Positions 35,891 through 45,814 are shown, counted from the stretch's first letter. The stretch: 46,245 bases of DNA from Bacteroidota bacterium (GCA_024280115.1 JAJRQT010000061.1:1-46245); one strand, 5' to 3'. The notes: generated by a model from the sequence alone, not told the origin. Program-made: numbers and translations.

Positions 35891-37582
35891 TTACCTAAAC
35901 CTCCGCTTCCCTGACCTTGATTTCTTCTTTTTAAAGCGTTTTGACAGATCGGGTTTCTCCTTATTTTTTGAAACTTCAATTTTCACTTTAATGCCATCCC
36001 GATGTACATCTTTAAAAGCTTCTTTCAATTGTTTCTCAAAAGATTTTTCAATTTCGAAAAATGAAAATGTTTTCAGAATTTCAATTTTACCAATTTCAAT
36101 GCTGTTATTCCCTGTATGCTTATTGATAAGAGAAATAAGGTCTATGGCGCTTACCTTGTTTTTTGATCCTAAATTTATATGAAATCTCGTGAAATTCGAT
36201 TGGCCTCTACCGCCTCTATCTCTCCTTCCTTCTCTTTGTTCTCCACGTTTTTGAGTTTTAATATTCAAATCCGGGGCGTCCTTGTAATAAGATAAAAACC
36301 GGTTAAACTCCACAGAAACAAATCGCTTAATTAATTCCTCGCGGGAGAGCCATGCCAGTTTTTTATAGATTATATCCAGGTACTCTTCAATAGTTGATTC
36401 ATTCACCTCAACCCACTCAACCTTATCAATGAGTGTAAAAAGCTGCTTTTCACAGATTTCTTTGCCACCCGGGACTTCTTTTCTTTCAAACCCTTTCCCG
36501 ACAATTTTCTCTAATTGAGCGATTTTATTCGTTTCTCTTCCATGAATAATTGTGATGGAAATTCCATGCTTTCCTGCCCTGCCCGTTCGGCCACTTCGAT
36601 GAATGTATGCTTCAAGTTCATCGGGAATATTATAATTTATAATGTGGCTCAGGTCATTCACATCAAGACCTCTTGCAGCTACATCAGTCGCTACGAGTAT
36701 TTGCAAATTCTTTTTGCGAAAACGATTCATCACATGATCGCGCTGCGCCTGTGAAAGATCGCCATGCAGGGCATCGGCATTATACCCATCCGCCATCAAT
36801 TTTTCTGACACCTCCTTGGTCTCCCTACGCGTCCTGCAGAAAACTATTCCATATATATTTGGATAATAGTCAGCAATTCTTTTCAAGGCCAGGTAGCGGT
36901 TGCTTGCCTGCACTGCATAGTAATGATGTTGTACATTTTCAGCGCCTATATTTTTTTTACCAGCTGAAATTTCTTCGGCATTTTGCATGTATTTCTTTGC
37001 AATATTGGCAATGCCCTTTGGCATGGTTGCAGAAAACAACATGGATTGACGACCGTCCGGAGTCTTGCTTAAAATAGAATCCAGATCTTCTTTAAAACCC
37101 ATATTGAGCATTTCGTCGGCCTCGTCCAACACCAGGTATTTGATTTTGTTGAGCAGCAGCTTCTTTCTTTTGATGAGATCCAGAACACGGCCTGGCGTGC
37201 CGACAACTATCTGACCACCTCGTTTTAGTGCAGTAATTTGCTTATCTATACTTGTTCCACCATATACCGGCACAACAAAAACACCCTCAACATATTTCGA
37301 AAAATAATCCAGGTCGTTGGTGATTTGCATGCACAACTCCCTGGTTGGGCACAACACAATTCCCTGAACTGATTTATTTTTCCATTCAATTTTGTGGATC
37401 ATTGGCAATCCAAATGCGGCGGTCTTTCCCGTTCCTGTCTGTGCAAGTGCAACGACATCCTGACTTGAATTAAGCAAAAATGGTAATGTTTTCTCTTGAA
37501 TTGGTGTAGGTTTTTCAAATCCCAATTCGTCAATGGCTTTGATGATATGCTCATGCAAGCCAAATTCCTGAAATGTTTTCAT
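35891..37582 (-). CDS. deaD: DEAD-box ATP-dependent RNA helicase
   Basis: The 563-residue protein unwinds RNA duplexes. Motifs in order: Q motif (FEKPTPIQEKTLP, about 19-31), Walker A AQTGTGKTAAF (about 46-56), PTREL, DEADEML (about 151-157), SAT (about 183-185), and the C-terminal helicase motifs ATDVAARGLDV and HRSGRTGRAG. After an Arg/Gly-rich linker there is a DbpA-type RNA-binding fold (about 465-540) and a Lys/Arg-rich tail (KKKSRSGKRRFR), as in CsdA/DeaD or DbpA, so a role in ribosome assembly or cold adaptation is plausible. Confidence 0.95.
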   Translation of the reverse strand: MKTFQEFGLHEHIIKAIDELGFEKPTPIQEKTLPFLLNSSQDVVALAQTGTGKTAAFGLPMIHKIEWKNKSVQGIVLCPTRELCMQITNDLDYFSKYVEGVFVVPVYGGTSIDKQITALKRGGQIVVGTPGRVLDLIKRKKLLLNKIKYLVLDEADEMLNMGFKEDLDSILSKTPDGRQSMLFSATMPKGIANIAKKYMQNAEEISAGKKNIGAENVQHHYYAVQASNRYLALKRIADYYPNIYGIVFCRTRRETKEVSEKLMADGYNADALHGDLSQAQRDHVMNRFRKKNLQILVATDVAARGLDVNDLSHIINYNIPDELEAYIHRSGRTGRAGKHGISITIIHGRETNKIAQLEKIVGKGFERKEVPGGKEICEKQLFTLIDKVEWVEVNESTIEEYLDIIYKKLAWLSREELIKRFVSVEFNRFLSYYKDAPDLNIKTQKRGEQREGRRDRGGRGQSNFTRFHINLGSKNKVSAIDLISLINKHTGNNSIEIGKIEILKTFSFFEIEKSFEKQLKEAFKDVHRDGIKVKIEVSKNKEKPDLSKRFKKKKSRSGKRRFR

Positions 37583-37691
37583 AAAATATTGTTACTGTTC
37601 TACTCCGGAAAATTCAACATCAACTAAACGAAATGTGGATTATAACCTTAAACTGGAATAGATATTTGTGGAAGTTTCTACAATTAATTTG

Positions 37692-37699
37692 CAAAGGTA
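37692..37699 (-). promoter_or_regulatory. Candidate deaD promoter
   Basis: TACCTTTG on the minus strand fits TAnnTTTG, about 110 bp before the deaD start, implying an untranslated leader of about 100 nt. Long leaders are known for cold-regulated helicases; no -33 box is evident. Confidence 0.4.
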
Positions 37700-37796
37700 A
37701 TCTTTGTCAGGATATTTATACCTATTTGGAAGGCTATTTGTTTCAGGTTATTGTGGGATAATGTAACTAATTCAATTCAAATATTGACATGCTTCC

Positions 37797-37819
37797 TTGG
37801 TCTGTGCCTCACAGACCAA
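37797..37819. repeat. Perfect 10 bp hairpin
   Basis: TTGGTCTGTG pairs with CACAGACCAA around a CCT loop. No T-tract flanks it, so it is more likely a REP-like palindrome than a terminator for the aldolase gene that ends 200 bp away. Confidence 0.6.
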
Positions 37820-38014
37820 CAAACTATATATTAATTTCGGCATAAGAAGACTCAGTCTAAGGTGAGTGATAACAACAAACTCCTTTTATTAGCGTGACGA
37901 CTTTAGATTATGATTTTTAATTTTCTGCTTTTATAAAAAAGGCCGGTAAAATCTGTATTTATAATATCCAGATAGGCTGCCGGCTCTATTTTTACAATTA
38001 TAGGAAATCTATAT

Positions 38015-38965
38015 TCAATCCAACAACTCGTAGTCGTGCATACTTTTCATGAACTTCACGAAATCATCCTTCTCATCAGAATTCATCCAGGAAATCGCTG
38101 ACCTGGGGTGTTCGTTTAGGGCACCTGTAATCAGGTAAGGGATATGATAACCCCAATCGATTTCTTTTTGTAGTGGTCCTACATAATTCTGAATCACATC
38201 CAGAATCGGCAGTAACCTGTATTTTGGATTTTTCAGGAAAGCAATCAATATCTCCAGCGGACAATTGCCAGCTCCCCTTCCCATACCAAGAATCGTAGCA
38301 TCCAGGTAATTACAATCTTCAATAATAGCGGTGACCGTGTTGCTCATAGCCAGTTGCATATTATTGTGCGCATGAATACCAAGCGTTTTTCCGGCAAGGG
38401 CCTTTTTATACTTTCTCGCATAATGCTCTATGTGCTCAGAGTACAAACTTCCAAAGCTATCCACAATATAAAAAATCGGAACCCTGGATTTGGCGATATC
38501 GCCCAGGGCCTCATCAAGCTCAGTTTCATTTACTTTGGACACCGCCATCAGGTTGATGGTAGTTTCATAGCCTTTATCCATACAATGCTCAGCCAGGGCA
38601 ATAGCCTTATCCACCTGGTGTACATAGCACGCCACCCTGATCATATCGAGTAAAGATTCGCTTGCCGGAGGAATATCATCGAGGTCGATCCTTCCAATAT
38701 CGGCCATTGCGCTCAATTTAAGATTACCCTTTTTATCGCCGACAATCCGCTTTAAATCTTTGTTATCGCAAAACTTCCACGGTCCAACTTCATCTCGCGA
38801 AAAAGCGCTTTCACTGCTGATATATCCAATTTCCATATAATCCACACCCGCTTCTTCCAGGCCATCGTAAACAGCCTTAACGAATTCATCACTAAACTGC
38901 CATTTATTCATCAATCCGCCATCGCGAATAGTACAATCTATTACTTTAATTTCTTTCCGGTACAT
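38015..38965 (-). CDS. HMGL/DmpG-type aldolase (TIM-barrel carboligase-lyase family)
   Basis: The 316-residue product is an HMG-CoA lyase-like TIM barrel. It opens with VIDCTIRDGG, the catalytic Arg-Asp pair, continues with MEIGYISSESAF, VDSFGSLY near 164-171 and the metal-binding LGIHAHNNMQLA near 193-204, then GMGRGAGN. The family splits 4-hydroxy-2-oxo acids or joins acyl groups to oxo acids; the exact substrate is not predictable. ATG at 38965 (MYRKEIKVIDC) is preferred over the upstream frame start at 39013, which would add a 16-residue non-conserved leader. It is divergent from the PfkB kinase gene 225 bp away. Confidence 0.85.
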   Translation of the reverse strand: MYRKEIKVIDCTIRDGGLMNKWQFSDEFVKAVYDGLEEAGVDYMEIGYISSESAFSRDEVGPWKFCDNKDLKRIVGDKKGNLKLSAMADIGRIDLDDIPPASESLLDMIRVACYVHQVDKAIALAEHCMDKGYETTINLMAVSKVNETELDEALGDIAKSRVPIFYIVDSFGSLYSEHIEHYARKYKKALAGKTLGIHAHNNMQLAMSNTVTAIIEDCNYLDATILGMGRGAGNCPLEILIAFLKNPKYRLLPILDVIQNYVGPLQKEIDWGYHIPYLITGALNEHPRSAISWMNSDEKDDFVKFMKSMHDYELLD

Positions 38966-39190
38966 ATTTATAAATTTGATAAAGTTATATTTCACTTTTA
39001 AACATTGCTTCATTTAATGATATCGAAGAAATGCAGCATTTTGATAAAATGAGTTGCAAAATTAGCTATTTTCCATAGCTTTCCACTTTCTGATTAATTT
39101 TTTCACTAAATATTTATTATCTGATAAATCTTTTACACTTTTAAGTTCAATTGCTTAGATAATTGACAGATAAAAAGATAAAACATTGAA

Positions 39191-40039
39191 ATGAAAGGCC
39201 TTTTTTTCGGTTTACTAACTATAGACTTACACTTTTATACAGATCATTATCCTGAGGAAAACTCTAAAATAAAAGCAAAGAAATTTGACTCCTATATTGG
39301 AGGGCCGGCAACAAATGCGGCAATTACATTCAATCATCTTGGAGGAAATACAGAATTGATAACCGCAATCGGTAAAAACAACTTCAATTCCATGGTGTAT
39401 GAAGATATTGGTCAATATGAGATAGAAGTCAAAGATCTATTAGCTGGAGAAAAAGCAGATCCGGTTTTCGCATCCATCATTACAAGTGAAGCTACTGGAG
39501 AAAGGACAATATTTTCATATCATCCACCGAAATTTTCAATGAAGACAAGCATTGAGCAAGCCTCAGAACTTGATATAGCTTTATTTGATGGATTCTACAT
39601 TGAGGCTGCAATCGAACAAGCCAAATTATGCCGGAAGCACGGGATTACCACAGTATTGGACGGGGGTAGCTGGAAAAAACAAACAGATGATTTGCTGCAA
39701 TATATTGATATTGCGATTTGTTCAGAAGATTTTTTACCTCCGGGCGTAATACATCAGACTGATGTCACTGAGTATTTAATGAAAAAAGGTGTTAAAAATG
39801 CGGCCATCACCCGGGGTAATCAAGCAATAATCGTCAATGAAGGCCAGGTAAACCTAATCGTAGAAGTTCCAAAAACGAATGTTATAGATACGCTTGGGGC
39901 TGGAGATATCTTCCATGGCGCTTTTTGCCATTTCTATTTAAAGGATCAAAACTTCATCAATTCACTGGAAAAGGCAGCCCAGGTGGCATCATATTCATGC
40001 CAGTTTCAGGGGCCAACAGCGTGGATGGATAGTTATTGA
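39191..40039 (+). CDS. PfkB-family sugar or nucleoside kinase
   Basis: The 282-residue protein is a short ribokinase-family member. It has the substrate-side GGPATNAAITFNHLGGN (about 37-53) and the anion hole with catalytic base DTLGAGD (Asp239). The N-terminal motif is weak (no GxD/N start pattern; FFGLLTIDLHF instead). Substrate unknown. It shares a divergent promoter region with the aldolase gene; a kinase next to a DmpG-like lyase suggests a small sugar-acid or nucleoside pathway, but that is speculation. Confidence 0.87.
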   Translation: MKGLFFGLLTIDLHFYTDHYPEENSKIKAKKFDSYIGGPATNAAITFNHLGGNTELITAIGKNNFNSMVYEDIGQYEIEVKDLLAGEKADPVFASIITSEATGERTIFSYHPPKFSMKTSIEQASELDIALFDGFYIEAAIEQAKLCRKHGITTVLDGGSWKKQTDDLLQYIDIAICSEDFLPPGVIHQTDVTEYLMKKGVKNAAITRGNQAIIVNEGQVNLIVEVPKTNVIDTLGAGDIFHGAFCHFYLKDQNFINSLEKAAQVASYSCQFQGPTAWMDSY

Positions 40040-40413
40040 ATTACACTGAAACAGTTAATTGAAAAGCAAACCTGAATATTTCAGATTCCAAAGAAATGTG
40101 TTTCTTTTAGTAAAAATACACCAAGTAGTTTACAGTAAATTATCATAACTATTCTGACTACTGTAAATGAGTAACGAACATTTGAAAATTTGAAAAACGA
40201 ATTTTGAACTGTGTTTTGATGATTAACTTCGCAATTCGAATGTTCTATTATTCAATTAATAATTTGTTCAAATCGTTAAGGTGAATTGTGGATCACATTT
40301 TACAAATATGAACTGGAGGGTATAAAGAGATAAATGATTTTTGTATAAAGATGGTTAAAATAAGACAATTCCCTGGTGTTACATTCCGTGCAGGTAAAAG
40401 TTAAAAATCCTCA
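40040..40413. other. Gene-free region with a 9 bp inverted repeat
   Basis: 374 bp separate the convergent kinase and PhyH genes. TTTACAGTA at 40129-40137 is mirrored by TACTGTAAA at 40159-40167 (21 nt apart), and GAACATTTG / CGAATGTTC form another weak inverted pair. They may be terminators or repeat debris. No reading frame worth calling. Confidence 0.4.
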
Positions 40414-41394
40414 CTACCACTTCTTCAATCCCAGCAGCTTTTCTCCCAACTCATTCAGTACAGCGGTTTTATAATCAATCCGTTCCCTGTTTCTGGGGTC
40501 ACCGGGGAAAGCATAGCCTTCAGGAGCAATGCGATTTTTCCATGAATATATCCTCCAATCCCTGAGTTGAATATTATCTTCTTCCGCCGGCATCATGGAA
40601 ATGTATTGCGCAATTCGAACCTTATTTTCAGACCTGTTCGGCCTTATTCCATGTGGCAAAGTGCTGTTAAATATCAAGAGGTCACCAACCTCCAATTTTA
40701 CTTTTACAATTTTATCTTCTAATCCCGCGATATCTGGTTTAAACGGATCGCGGTCTTCAGGTTGCGTCAGTTTCCATGTATCATAGTTTAGATACAGCTC
40801 AGGGATACATTGAAATCCTCCCATATTTTCATCGGTTTGATCGCTCAATGCAAGTACACCCTGTACATTTTGGGGCTTGGTTTCGGGATCATAATCCCAA
40901 TGGATAAAACCTTTGTATTCAAATCCGGGCTTTATTGGGAAATTCAGGTTTGCACGATCAATGGTACACCAAAGTTGCTCTGTACCCCACACATCCACAA
41001 ACGCCTCATATATACGTTGGGCTTGCCGGTTATTCCACAAGTGTTGATTATTGTAAACTTCAACCATTCCCGTTCCCGCCAGCTCTTTCATTTTCATCTC
41101 TCTTTCCGGAATGGTGTACCAGGTCTCCGGATCATCTTTGTCCTTTTCTTCGAATTCCCATATAAAATCTGCTGTCTGCAATGCCTGGGCTCTTGACACG
41201 GCATTTCTGACAATTACATAACCATTATGTATCCAAAATTCCCACTCCTCTTCAGAGAGTACTTTCAGAGGTTTTGCATTCGAGCGGTCATTCAATTTGA
41301 TCTTACTGCTGGTCGCAGTTGAGGGATTACCCGGGATATTTTCATGATATTTATTTGGATTGTCTGCAATTGGCTTAGGATCTGTGGTTTTCAT
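40414..41394 (-). CDS. Phytanoyl-CoA dioxygenase (PhyH) family Fe(II)/2-oxoglutarate enzyme
   Basis: The 326-residue protein has the iron facial triad: His165 and Asp167 (FIHWDYD) and His248 (LPHGIRPNRS), with Arg260 (NKVRIAQYISM) as the likely 2-oxoglutarate anchor. PhyH enzymes hydroxylate or halogenate small molecules and lipids; the substrate cannot be read from sequence. A ~40-residue Pro/Asn/Ser/Lys-rich N-terminal extension precedes the fold. No close operon partner. Confidence 0.9.
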   Translation of the reverse strand: MKTTDPKPIADNPNKYHENIPGNPSTATSSKIKLNDRSNAKPLKVLSEEEWEFWIHNGYVIVRNAVSRAQALQTADFIWEFEEKDKDDPETWYTIPEREMKMKELAGTGMVEVYNNQHLWNNRQAQRIYEAFVDVWGTEQLWCTIDRANLNFPIKPGFEYKGFIHWDYDPETKPQNVQGVLALSDQTDENMGGFQCIPELYLNYDTWKLTQPEDRDPFKPDIAGLEDKIVKVKLEVGDLLIFNSTLPHGIRPNRSENKVRIAQYISMMPAEEDNIQLRDWRIYSWKNRIAPEGYAFPGDPRNRERIDYKTAVLNELGEKLLGLKKW

Positions 41395-41703
41395 GATTTC
41401 ATAGTTTTATTCAAATTTAATAAAAGTATATTAATTCCATCCGCAATAAAAGATTTCAAAAGTAACATTGATGCTGAAAGGTTTACTCGCAACTGGTAAC
41501 AGGCAACCTGCAACCGGCTACAATTTGCTTTTTTATAATAATATTCTTAATTATGTTATAAGCTCAAGTTAAAATCAATTACTAACCATAATCTTCAAAA
41601 AAATGTCTGAATCTACCAATATCAATCCCCCGAAGAGTTTCTGGATAATATGTGTATTAGCTCTGCTATGGAATTTATCCGCCCTAATGCCACTTTATAT
41701 GCA

Positions 41704-41712
41704 GGTATTTAT
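41704..41712. repeat. Target-site duplication, left copy
   Basis: GGTATTTAT here is repeated at 43084-43092 directly outside the IS, the signature of a single transposition event. Confidence 0.9.
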
Positions 41713-43083
41713 CAGGGCAACCGCATTTAAAATTTTCAACAGAATAGGTGCAATATTGAAATAATTTTAATATTCCTTAGAAATATTGAATAATTCACAA
41801 AGAGGCCGCGTGGCCTCTGGCCAGTCTCATAGTTTATGTTTTTTGTTACGAACATGCCAGGTTCATCCTGGTCATAACTTACCGCAAGATACTGATAATC
41901 AATGTTTAAACAAAATTTTATCACATTATTTTTGGAGGGAAAACCTAGAGCGATACGCGAGCGATACGCAATCTATTTTCGATATTGAGTTTGTTAATCT
42001 CAATGACCCAAGAAGACAAAACAGAGGTAATTTCACCTATCCTCTCCATGAAATCCTTTTTCTTGCTATTTGTGCAATAATATCAGGGATAAAGGATTGG
42101 CCAGGAACAAAGACTTTCGGTGAACAAAGACTTGAGTGGCTAAGGAAGTTTTTTCCTTATAAAAATGGCATCTGTTCTGTTGACACGCTTGAAAGGGTGT
42201 TTGCCGCACTTGACCCGGATCATTTTGAACAATGTTTTCTCAAATGGATCAACAGAACCAGCAAGTTTACTGATGGCGAGGTGGTGGCCATAGATGGAAA
42301 ATGCCTCCGTGGTTCTTATGACTACGTTAATGAAAAAAAAGCCAAACATGTGATTACCGCTTATGCCACACAGGCCCATTTGTGCCTCGGTCAAAAGGTG
42401 ACCGATCAAAAAAGCAATGAAATCACGGCCATCCCAGATCTATTGGAAGTACTGGCCATAAAAGGATGCATGGTCAGTATTGATGCAATGGGATGTCAAA
42501 AAAATATTGCCAAAAAAATTAGGGCCAAAGAAGCCGATTACCTTTTGGCTGTCAAAGAAAACCAAAAAGGGCTGTATCAGCAAATTGAGAATGCTTTTGA
42601 GCAAACAGCAATTGAAAGTACAGATACCGATTTAACTGTTGGCCATGGAAGGGTGGAGACCAGAAAATGTAGCTTGATCAAAGACCTTACCTTAATTGAC
42701 AAGAAAGCGGACTGGCCCGATCTAAGTTCCATAATACGTATTGAATCTGAACGGTACAATAAAACAACAGCTAAAACAAGTACAGAGACACGCTATTATA
42801 TCAGCAGTGCAGACCATAGCGCAAAATCCTTCAATCAAAATGTAAGAAGCCATTGGGCGATAGAAAACAACCTCCATTGGATGTTGGATATTTCTTTTGG
42901 AGAAGATGCCTCTAGGAGAAGAAAGGACAATCATGCAGTCAATTATAACATTTTGGCAAAAACAGCATTGACTTTAATCAGACAATGTCCTAAGAAAATG
43001 CCCGTAAGCCACAAAAAACTGAATGCAATTCTCTGTAATAAATTCAGAGAAGAAATCATAGGGTTTTAAATGCGGTTGCCCTG
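41713..43083 (+). mobile_element. Complete ISAs1-family insertion sequence (1371 bp)
   Basis: The element is bounded by a perfect 20 bp terminal inverted repeat: CAGGGCAACCGCATTTAAAA at 41713-41732 and its complement at 43064-43083. It holds one transposase gene reading left to right and is framed by a 9 bp duplication of the target. Length, ends and duplication size fit ISAs1. The stop codon of the transposase lies inside the right terminal repeat. Identical duplications and an otherwise intact target frame indicate recent insertion. Confidence 0.95.
41786..43069 (+). CDS. ISAs1-family DDE transposase
   Basis: From about residue 70 onward the product matches ISAs1 transposases: DPRRQNRGNFTYPLHEILFL at the N-domain, then catalytic Asp in VVAIDGKCLRGS, second Asp in VSIDAMGCQKNIAKKI, and Glu within HWAIENNLHWMLDISFGEDA, followed by RRRKDNHAVNYN. 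The frame opens at ATG 41786 (427 residues), but the first ~60 residues look non-homologous and no other ATG occurs before the conserved part, so the real start may be a non-ATG codon near 41970. No stop or frameshift is present, so it is probably active. Confidence 0.93.
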   Translation: MNNSQRGRVASGQSHSLCFLLRTCQVHPGHNLPQDTDNQCLNKILSHYFWRENLERYASDTQSIFDIEFVNLNDPRRQNRGNFTYPLHEILFLAICAIISGIKDWPGTKTFGEQRLEWLRKFFPYKNGICSVDTLERVFAALDPDHFEQCFLKWINRTSKFTDGEVVAIDGKCLRGSYDYVNEKKAKHVITAYATQAHLCLGQKVTDQKSNEITAIPDLLEVLAIKGCMVSIDAMGCQKNIAKKIRAKEADYLLAVKENQKGLYQQIENAFEQTAIESTDTDLTVGHGRVETRKCSLIKDLTLIDKKADWPDLSSIIRIESERYNKTTAKTSTETRYYISSADHSAKSFNQNVRSHWAIENNLHWMLDISFGEDASRRRKDNHAVNYNILAKTALTLIRQCPKKMPVSHKKLNAILCNKFREEIIGF

Positions 43084-43092
43084 GGTATTTAT
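43084..43092. repeat. Target-site duplication, right copy
   Basis: GGTATTTAT directly follows the right end of the IS, identical to 41704-41712. Confidence 0.9.
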
Positions 43093-43606
43093 AAGCCCTG
43101 AGGAGCTATCCGCAATGTCTGAGGCTGAGCGGGCGCTTTATGAAAGCTCACCCTCCTGGATGAATACAGTATTTGCCATCGCAGTATTTGGTGGTATTGT
43201 TGGTTGTATATTGCTTTTGATGAGAAAAGCGATTTCCATTACCATTTTTATAATTTCACTGATAGCCGTACTCATTCAAATGATTTATTGGATTTTCATA
43301 TCCGATGCCATGGAAGTGCATGGTCCAACCAGCATAATTATGCCACTTGTCGTAATCTGTATAGCGATATTTCTTGTTTGGTACTCGAGAAGCGCCAGAA
43401 GTAAGGCATGGATCAATTAAGAAGAAATTAGGCTTTATTTATTCATTGTAGCTGGTTAATTGACCGCCCGATTGCTTCTTTCAAATATTGATTATATTTT
43501 CTTTACCTGAAATCGATTATATTTACAAAAAATATTAAAGAGCCATTTGTATTGCTGGCACTAGTATAGATTATTTTTTAATATCAGGGGTTTCAATTTT
43601 GCGGAA

Positions 43607-45814
43607 ATGAGGATGCGGAGATTTGGTTATTTTTTAATTCTTTTTCTTTCTATCAATTCAATTATAAAGGCTCAAACTATTGACCATTGGGAAGCTGTTG
43701 TCTTAGCTGAAAACAATTGGAAATATTTCCAGGGAGTTAGTGAGCCACCGACAGGTTGGATCACACTTAATTTTAATGACAGCTTATGGAATGAAGGCCC
43801 GGGTGGATTTGGATATGGAGACAACGATGATGGAACAATAATCAGTAATACAAGCTCTGTTTATCTTCGCATTAAATTTACAATAAATGATCTCGCGCAA
43901 CTAGAAAAGGCAATTTTGCTCGCAGATTATGATGACTCCTACATCGCCTATCTCAATGGAAAGGAAATATCCAGAAGTGGAATAGTTGGCAGCAGACCTC
44001 CTTATAATCAATTTGCAGATACTCAGCACGAAGCAAGTCTTTACCAGGGTATCTATCCCGATGAAATCATCTTTACTAAAACGACAATCGAAGCGGAGTT
44101 TGTGGCCGGAGAAAATGTACTTGCGATCCAGGTTCACAATATCAATGCGACATCCTCTGACCTTTCATCAAATTTTTTCCTCACTGTGGGGCTTAATGTT
44201 AATACTAATCAGTACCAGCCCGTCCCTAATTGGTTTAGGGAACCATTGGATTTTGAATCATCAAATTTACCAATTATCAAAATCGATACGGATGGAAAGG
44301 CCATACCAGATGAACCGAAAATCAATGCCACTATGGGTATTATTGACAATGGCCCGGGAAATGTGAATCATATCGATGATCCATTTAATGATTATGATGG
44401 AAATATCGGCATAGAGATTCGTGGGTCTTCCTCGCGCTCATTTCCCAAAAAACAATATGCTGTGGAGCTTTGGACAAGCGCTGGGATAGATACTTCTGCC
44501 TCGATTCTCGGATTACCCGCAGAAGAAGATTGGGTGCTAAGCGCTCCTTATTCCGATAAATCACTCATCAGAAATGTGCTTACCTATAAATTGGGGGCAG
44601 ACCTGGGTTGCTACGCTCCGAGAACCAGGTTGTTTGAATTGTATTTAAATAATATATATAAAGGTGTGTATGTGCTCACTGAAAAAATTAAGCGCGACAA
44701 AAACAGGGTTGACATTAGTAAATTAACCCCAGATGAAAATAGCGGTGATGATCTCACCGGCGGGTATATTGTAAAACTCGATAAATATGATGGCGCCACG
44801 GAAGGACTTGGATGGGATTCTCCTTTTCTGCCTACCAATTATGGCAAGCCGATACATTATCAATATCATTATCCCAAAGAGGATGAGATTACTACTGAAC
44901 AGAGCAATTATATTGAAAGTTACGTAACAAACTTTGAAAAGGCGCTGAATGGCCCCTATTTCACAGACCAACAAGCGGGTTACAAGGAATTTATAAATGT
45001 GGAATCGTTCATTGATTTCTCCATAATTAATGAAATATCGCGCAATGTAGATGGATACAGGCTCAGTACTTTTTTATACAAAGACAAGGAAAGCAAAGAT
45101 GGTAAACTTTACCTCGGACCACTTTGGGATTATAACCTCGCTTTTGGAAATGCAAACTACTGTGAAGGCGGAAGCACAACAGGTTGGGCATGGGATTTTA
45201 ATGATATTTGCAATGGTGACACCTGGCAGATTCCTTTTTGGTGGGCAAAATTATTAAGAGATCCCAACTATGTGGTTCAGCTCCAGAACAGGTGGTCAGC
45301 ATTGAGAAATGGTCCATTTAGTAATGACGAAATCATGGCTTACATAGATTCACTTGTCACAGTGCTCGACATGCCCCAACAGCGAAATTTCACAAAATGG
45401 CCAATTCTAGATGAATATATATGGCCCAATAACTATGTGGGAAATACCTATGCCAATGAAATCAATTACCTAAAGAATTGGATATCCGCCCGTTTGGCAT
45501 GGCTGGATACCAGTATTGCAAGGTTAGAGGTTATAACAGGACTCGAAGCCGGGGCTAATGCAAAAAACCAGATCTTAATTTATCCTAATCCGAATGACGG
45601 GAAATTTCATATTCGTTTAAATGAAGCAATTAGTTCAGATTTAGATATTAGCTTGTACGATAAACTTGGCAGGATGATCCGGAATGAGCGATTGACTACA
45701 GGCCAGGCTGAGGATGGTTTATTAAATATAGGCCATTTACCCGGAGGAATATATTTTGTTAAAATATCAGATCATAAAAAGATAATACACACAGAAAAAA
45801 TAGTGGTGTATTGA
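43607..45814 (+). CDS. Secreted CotH-family protein with type IX secretion signal
   Basis: The 735-residue protein has a signal peptide (FGYFLILFLSINSIIKAQ), an N-terminal beta-sandwich (about 25-200, with WITLNFNDSLWNEGPGGFGY and LLADYDDSYIAYLNG, like carbohydrate-binding jelly rolls), a CotH kinase-like domain (about 220-610, with GIEIRGSSSRSFPKKQYAVE, LYLNNIYKGVYVLTEKIK and GPLWDYNLAFGN), and a C-terminal type IX sorting domain (last ~75 residues, IYPNPNDGKFHI ... GGIYFVKIS). It would be exported across the outer membrane and attached to the cell surface. CotH proteins in spore formers phosphorylate coat proteins; the target here is unknown. Monocistronic. Confidence 0.93.
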   Translation: MRMRRFGYFLILFLSINSIIKAQTIDHWEAVVLAENNWKYFQGVSEPPTGWITLNFNDSLWNEGPGGFGYGDNDDGTIISNTSSVYLRIKFTINDLAQLEKAILLADYDDSYIAYLNGKEISRSGIVGSRPPYNQFADTQHEASLYQGIYPDEIIFTKTTIEAEFVAGENVLAIQVHNINATSSDLSSNFFLTVGLNVNTNQYQPVPNWFREPLDFESSNLPIIKIDTDGKAIPDEPKINATMGIIDNGPGNVNHIDDPFNDYDGNIGIEIRGSSSRSFPKKQYAVELWTSAGIDTSASILGLPAEEDWVLSAPYSDKSLIRNVLTYKLGADLGCYAPRTRLFELYLNNIYKGVYVLTEKIKRDKNRVDISKLTPDENSGDDLTGGYIVKLDKYDGATEGLGWDSPFLPTNYGKPIHYQYHYPKEDEITTEQSNYIESYVTNFEKALNGPYFTDQQAGYKEFINVESFIDFSIINEISRNVDGYRLSTFLYKDKESKDGKLYLGPLWDYNLAFGNANYCEGGSTTGWAWDFNDICNGDTWQIPFWWAKLLRDPNYVVQLQNRWSALRNGPFSNDEIMAYIDSLVTVLDMPQQRNFTKWPILDEYIWPNNYVGNTYANEINYLKNWISARLAWLDTSIARLEVITGLEAGANAKNQILIYPNPNDGKFHIRLNEAISSDLDISLYDKLGRMIRNERLTTGQAEDGLLNIGHLPGGIYFVKISDHKKIIHTEKIVVY

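Larger units (their letters stand above)
37583..38014. other. Gene-free region upstream of deaD
   Basis: About 430 bp between the helicase start and the 3' end of the aldolase gene (both genes are on the minus strand). It holds a promoter-like element and one perfect hairpin, listed separately; otherwise I see nothing. Confidence 0.4.
41603..43420 (+). pseudogene. Small multi-helix membrane protein gene split by an ISAs1 element
   Basis: The first half (41603-41712, MSESTNINPPKSFWIICVLA... with one membrane helix) and the second half (43084-43420, three further helices, ending SARSKAWIN) become one in-frame 145-residue protein when the IS and one copy of the 9 bp duplication are removed: the joint reads ...YMQVF-ISPEELSAMSEAER.... 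This resembles small four-helix Bacteroidota proteins of unknown function. The 5' piece now stops inside the IS at 41762-41764. The 3' piece has gained an ATG from the IS end (43070), giving a potential 116-residue product lacking the first helix. Confidence 0.88.
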
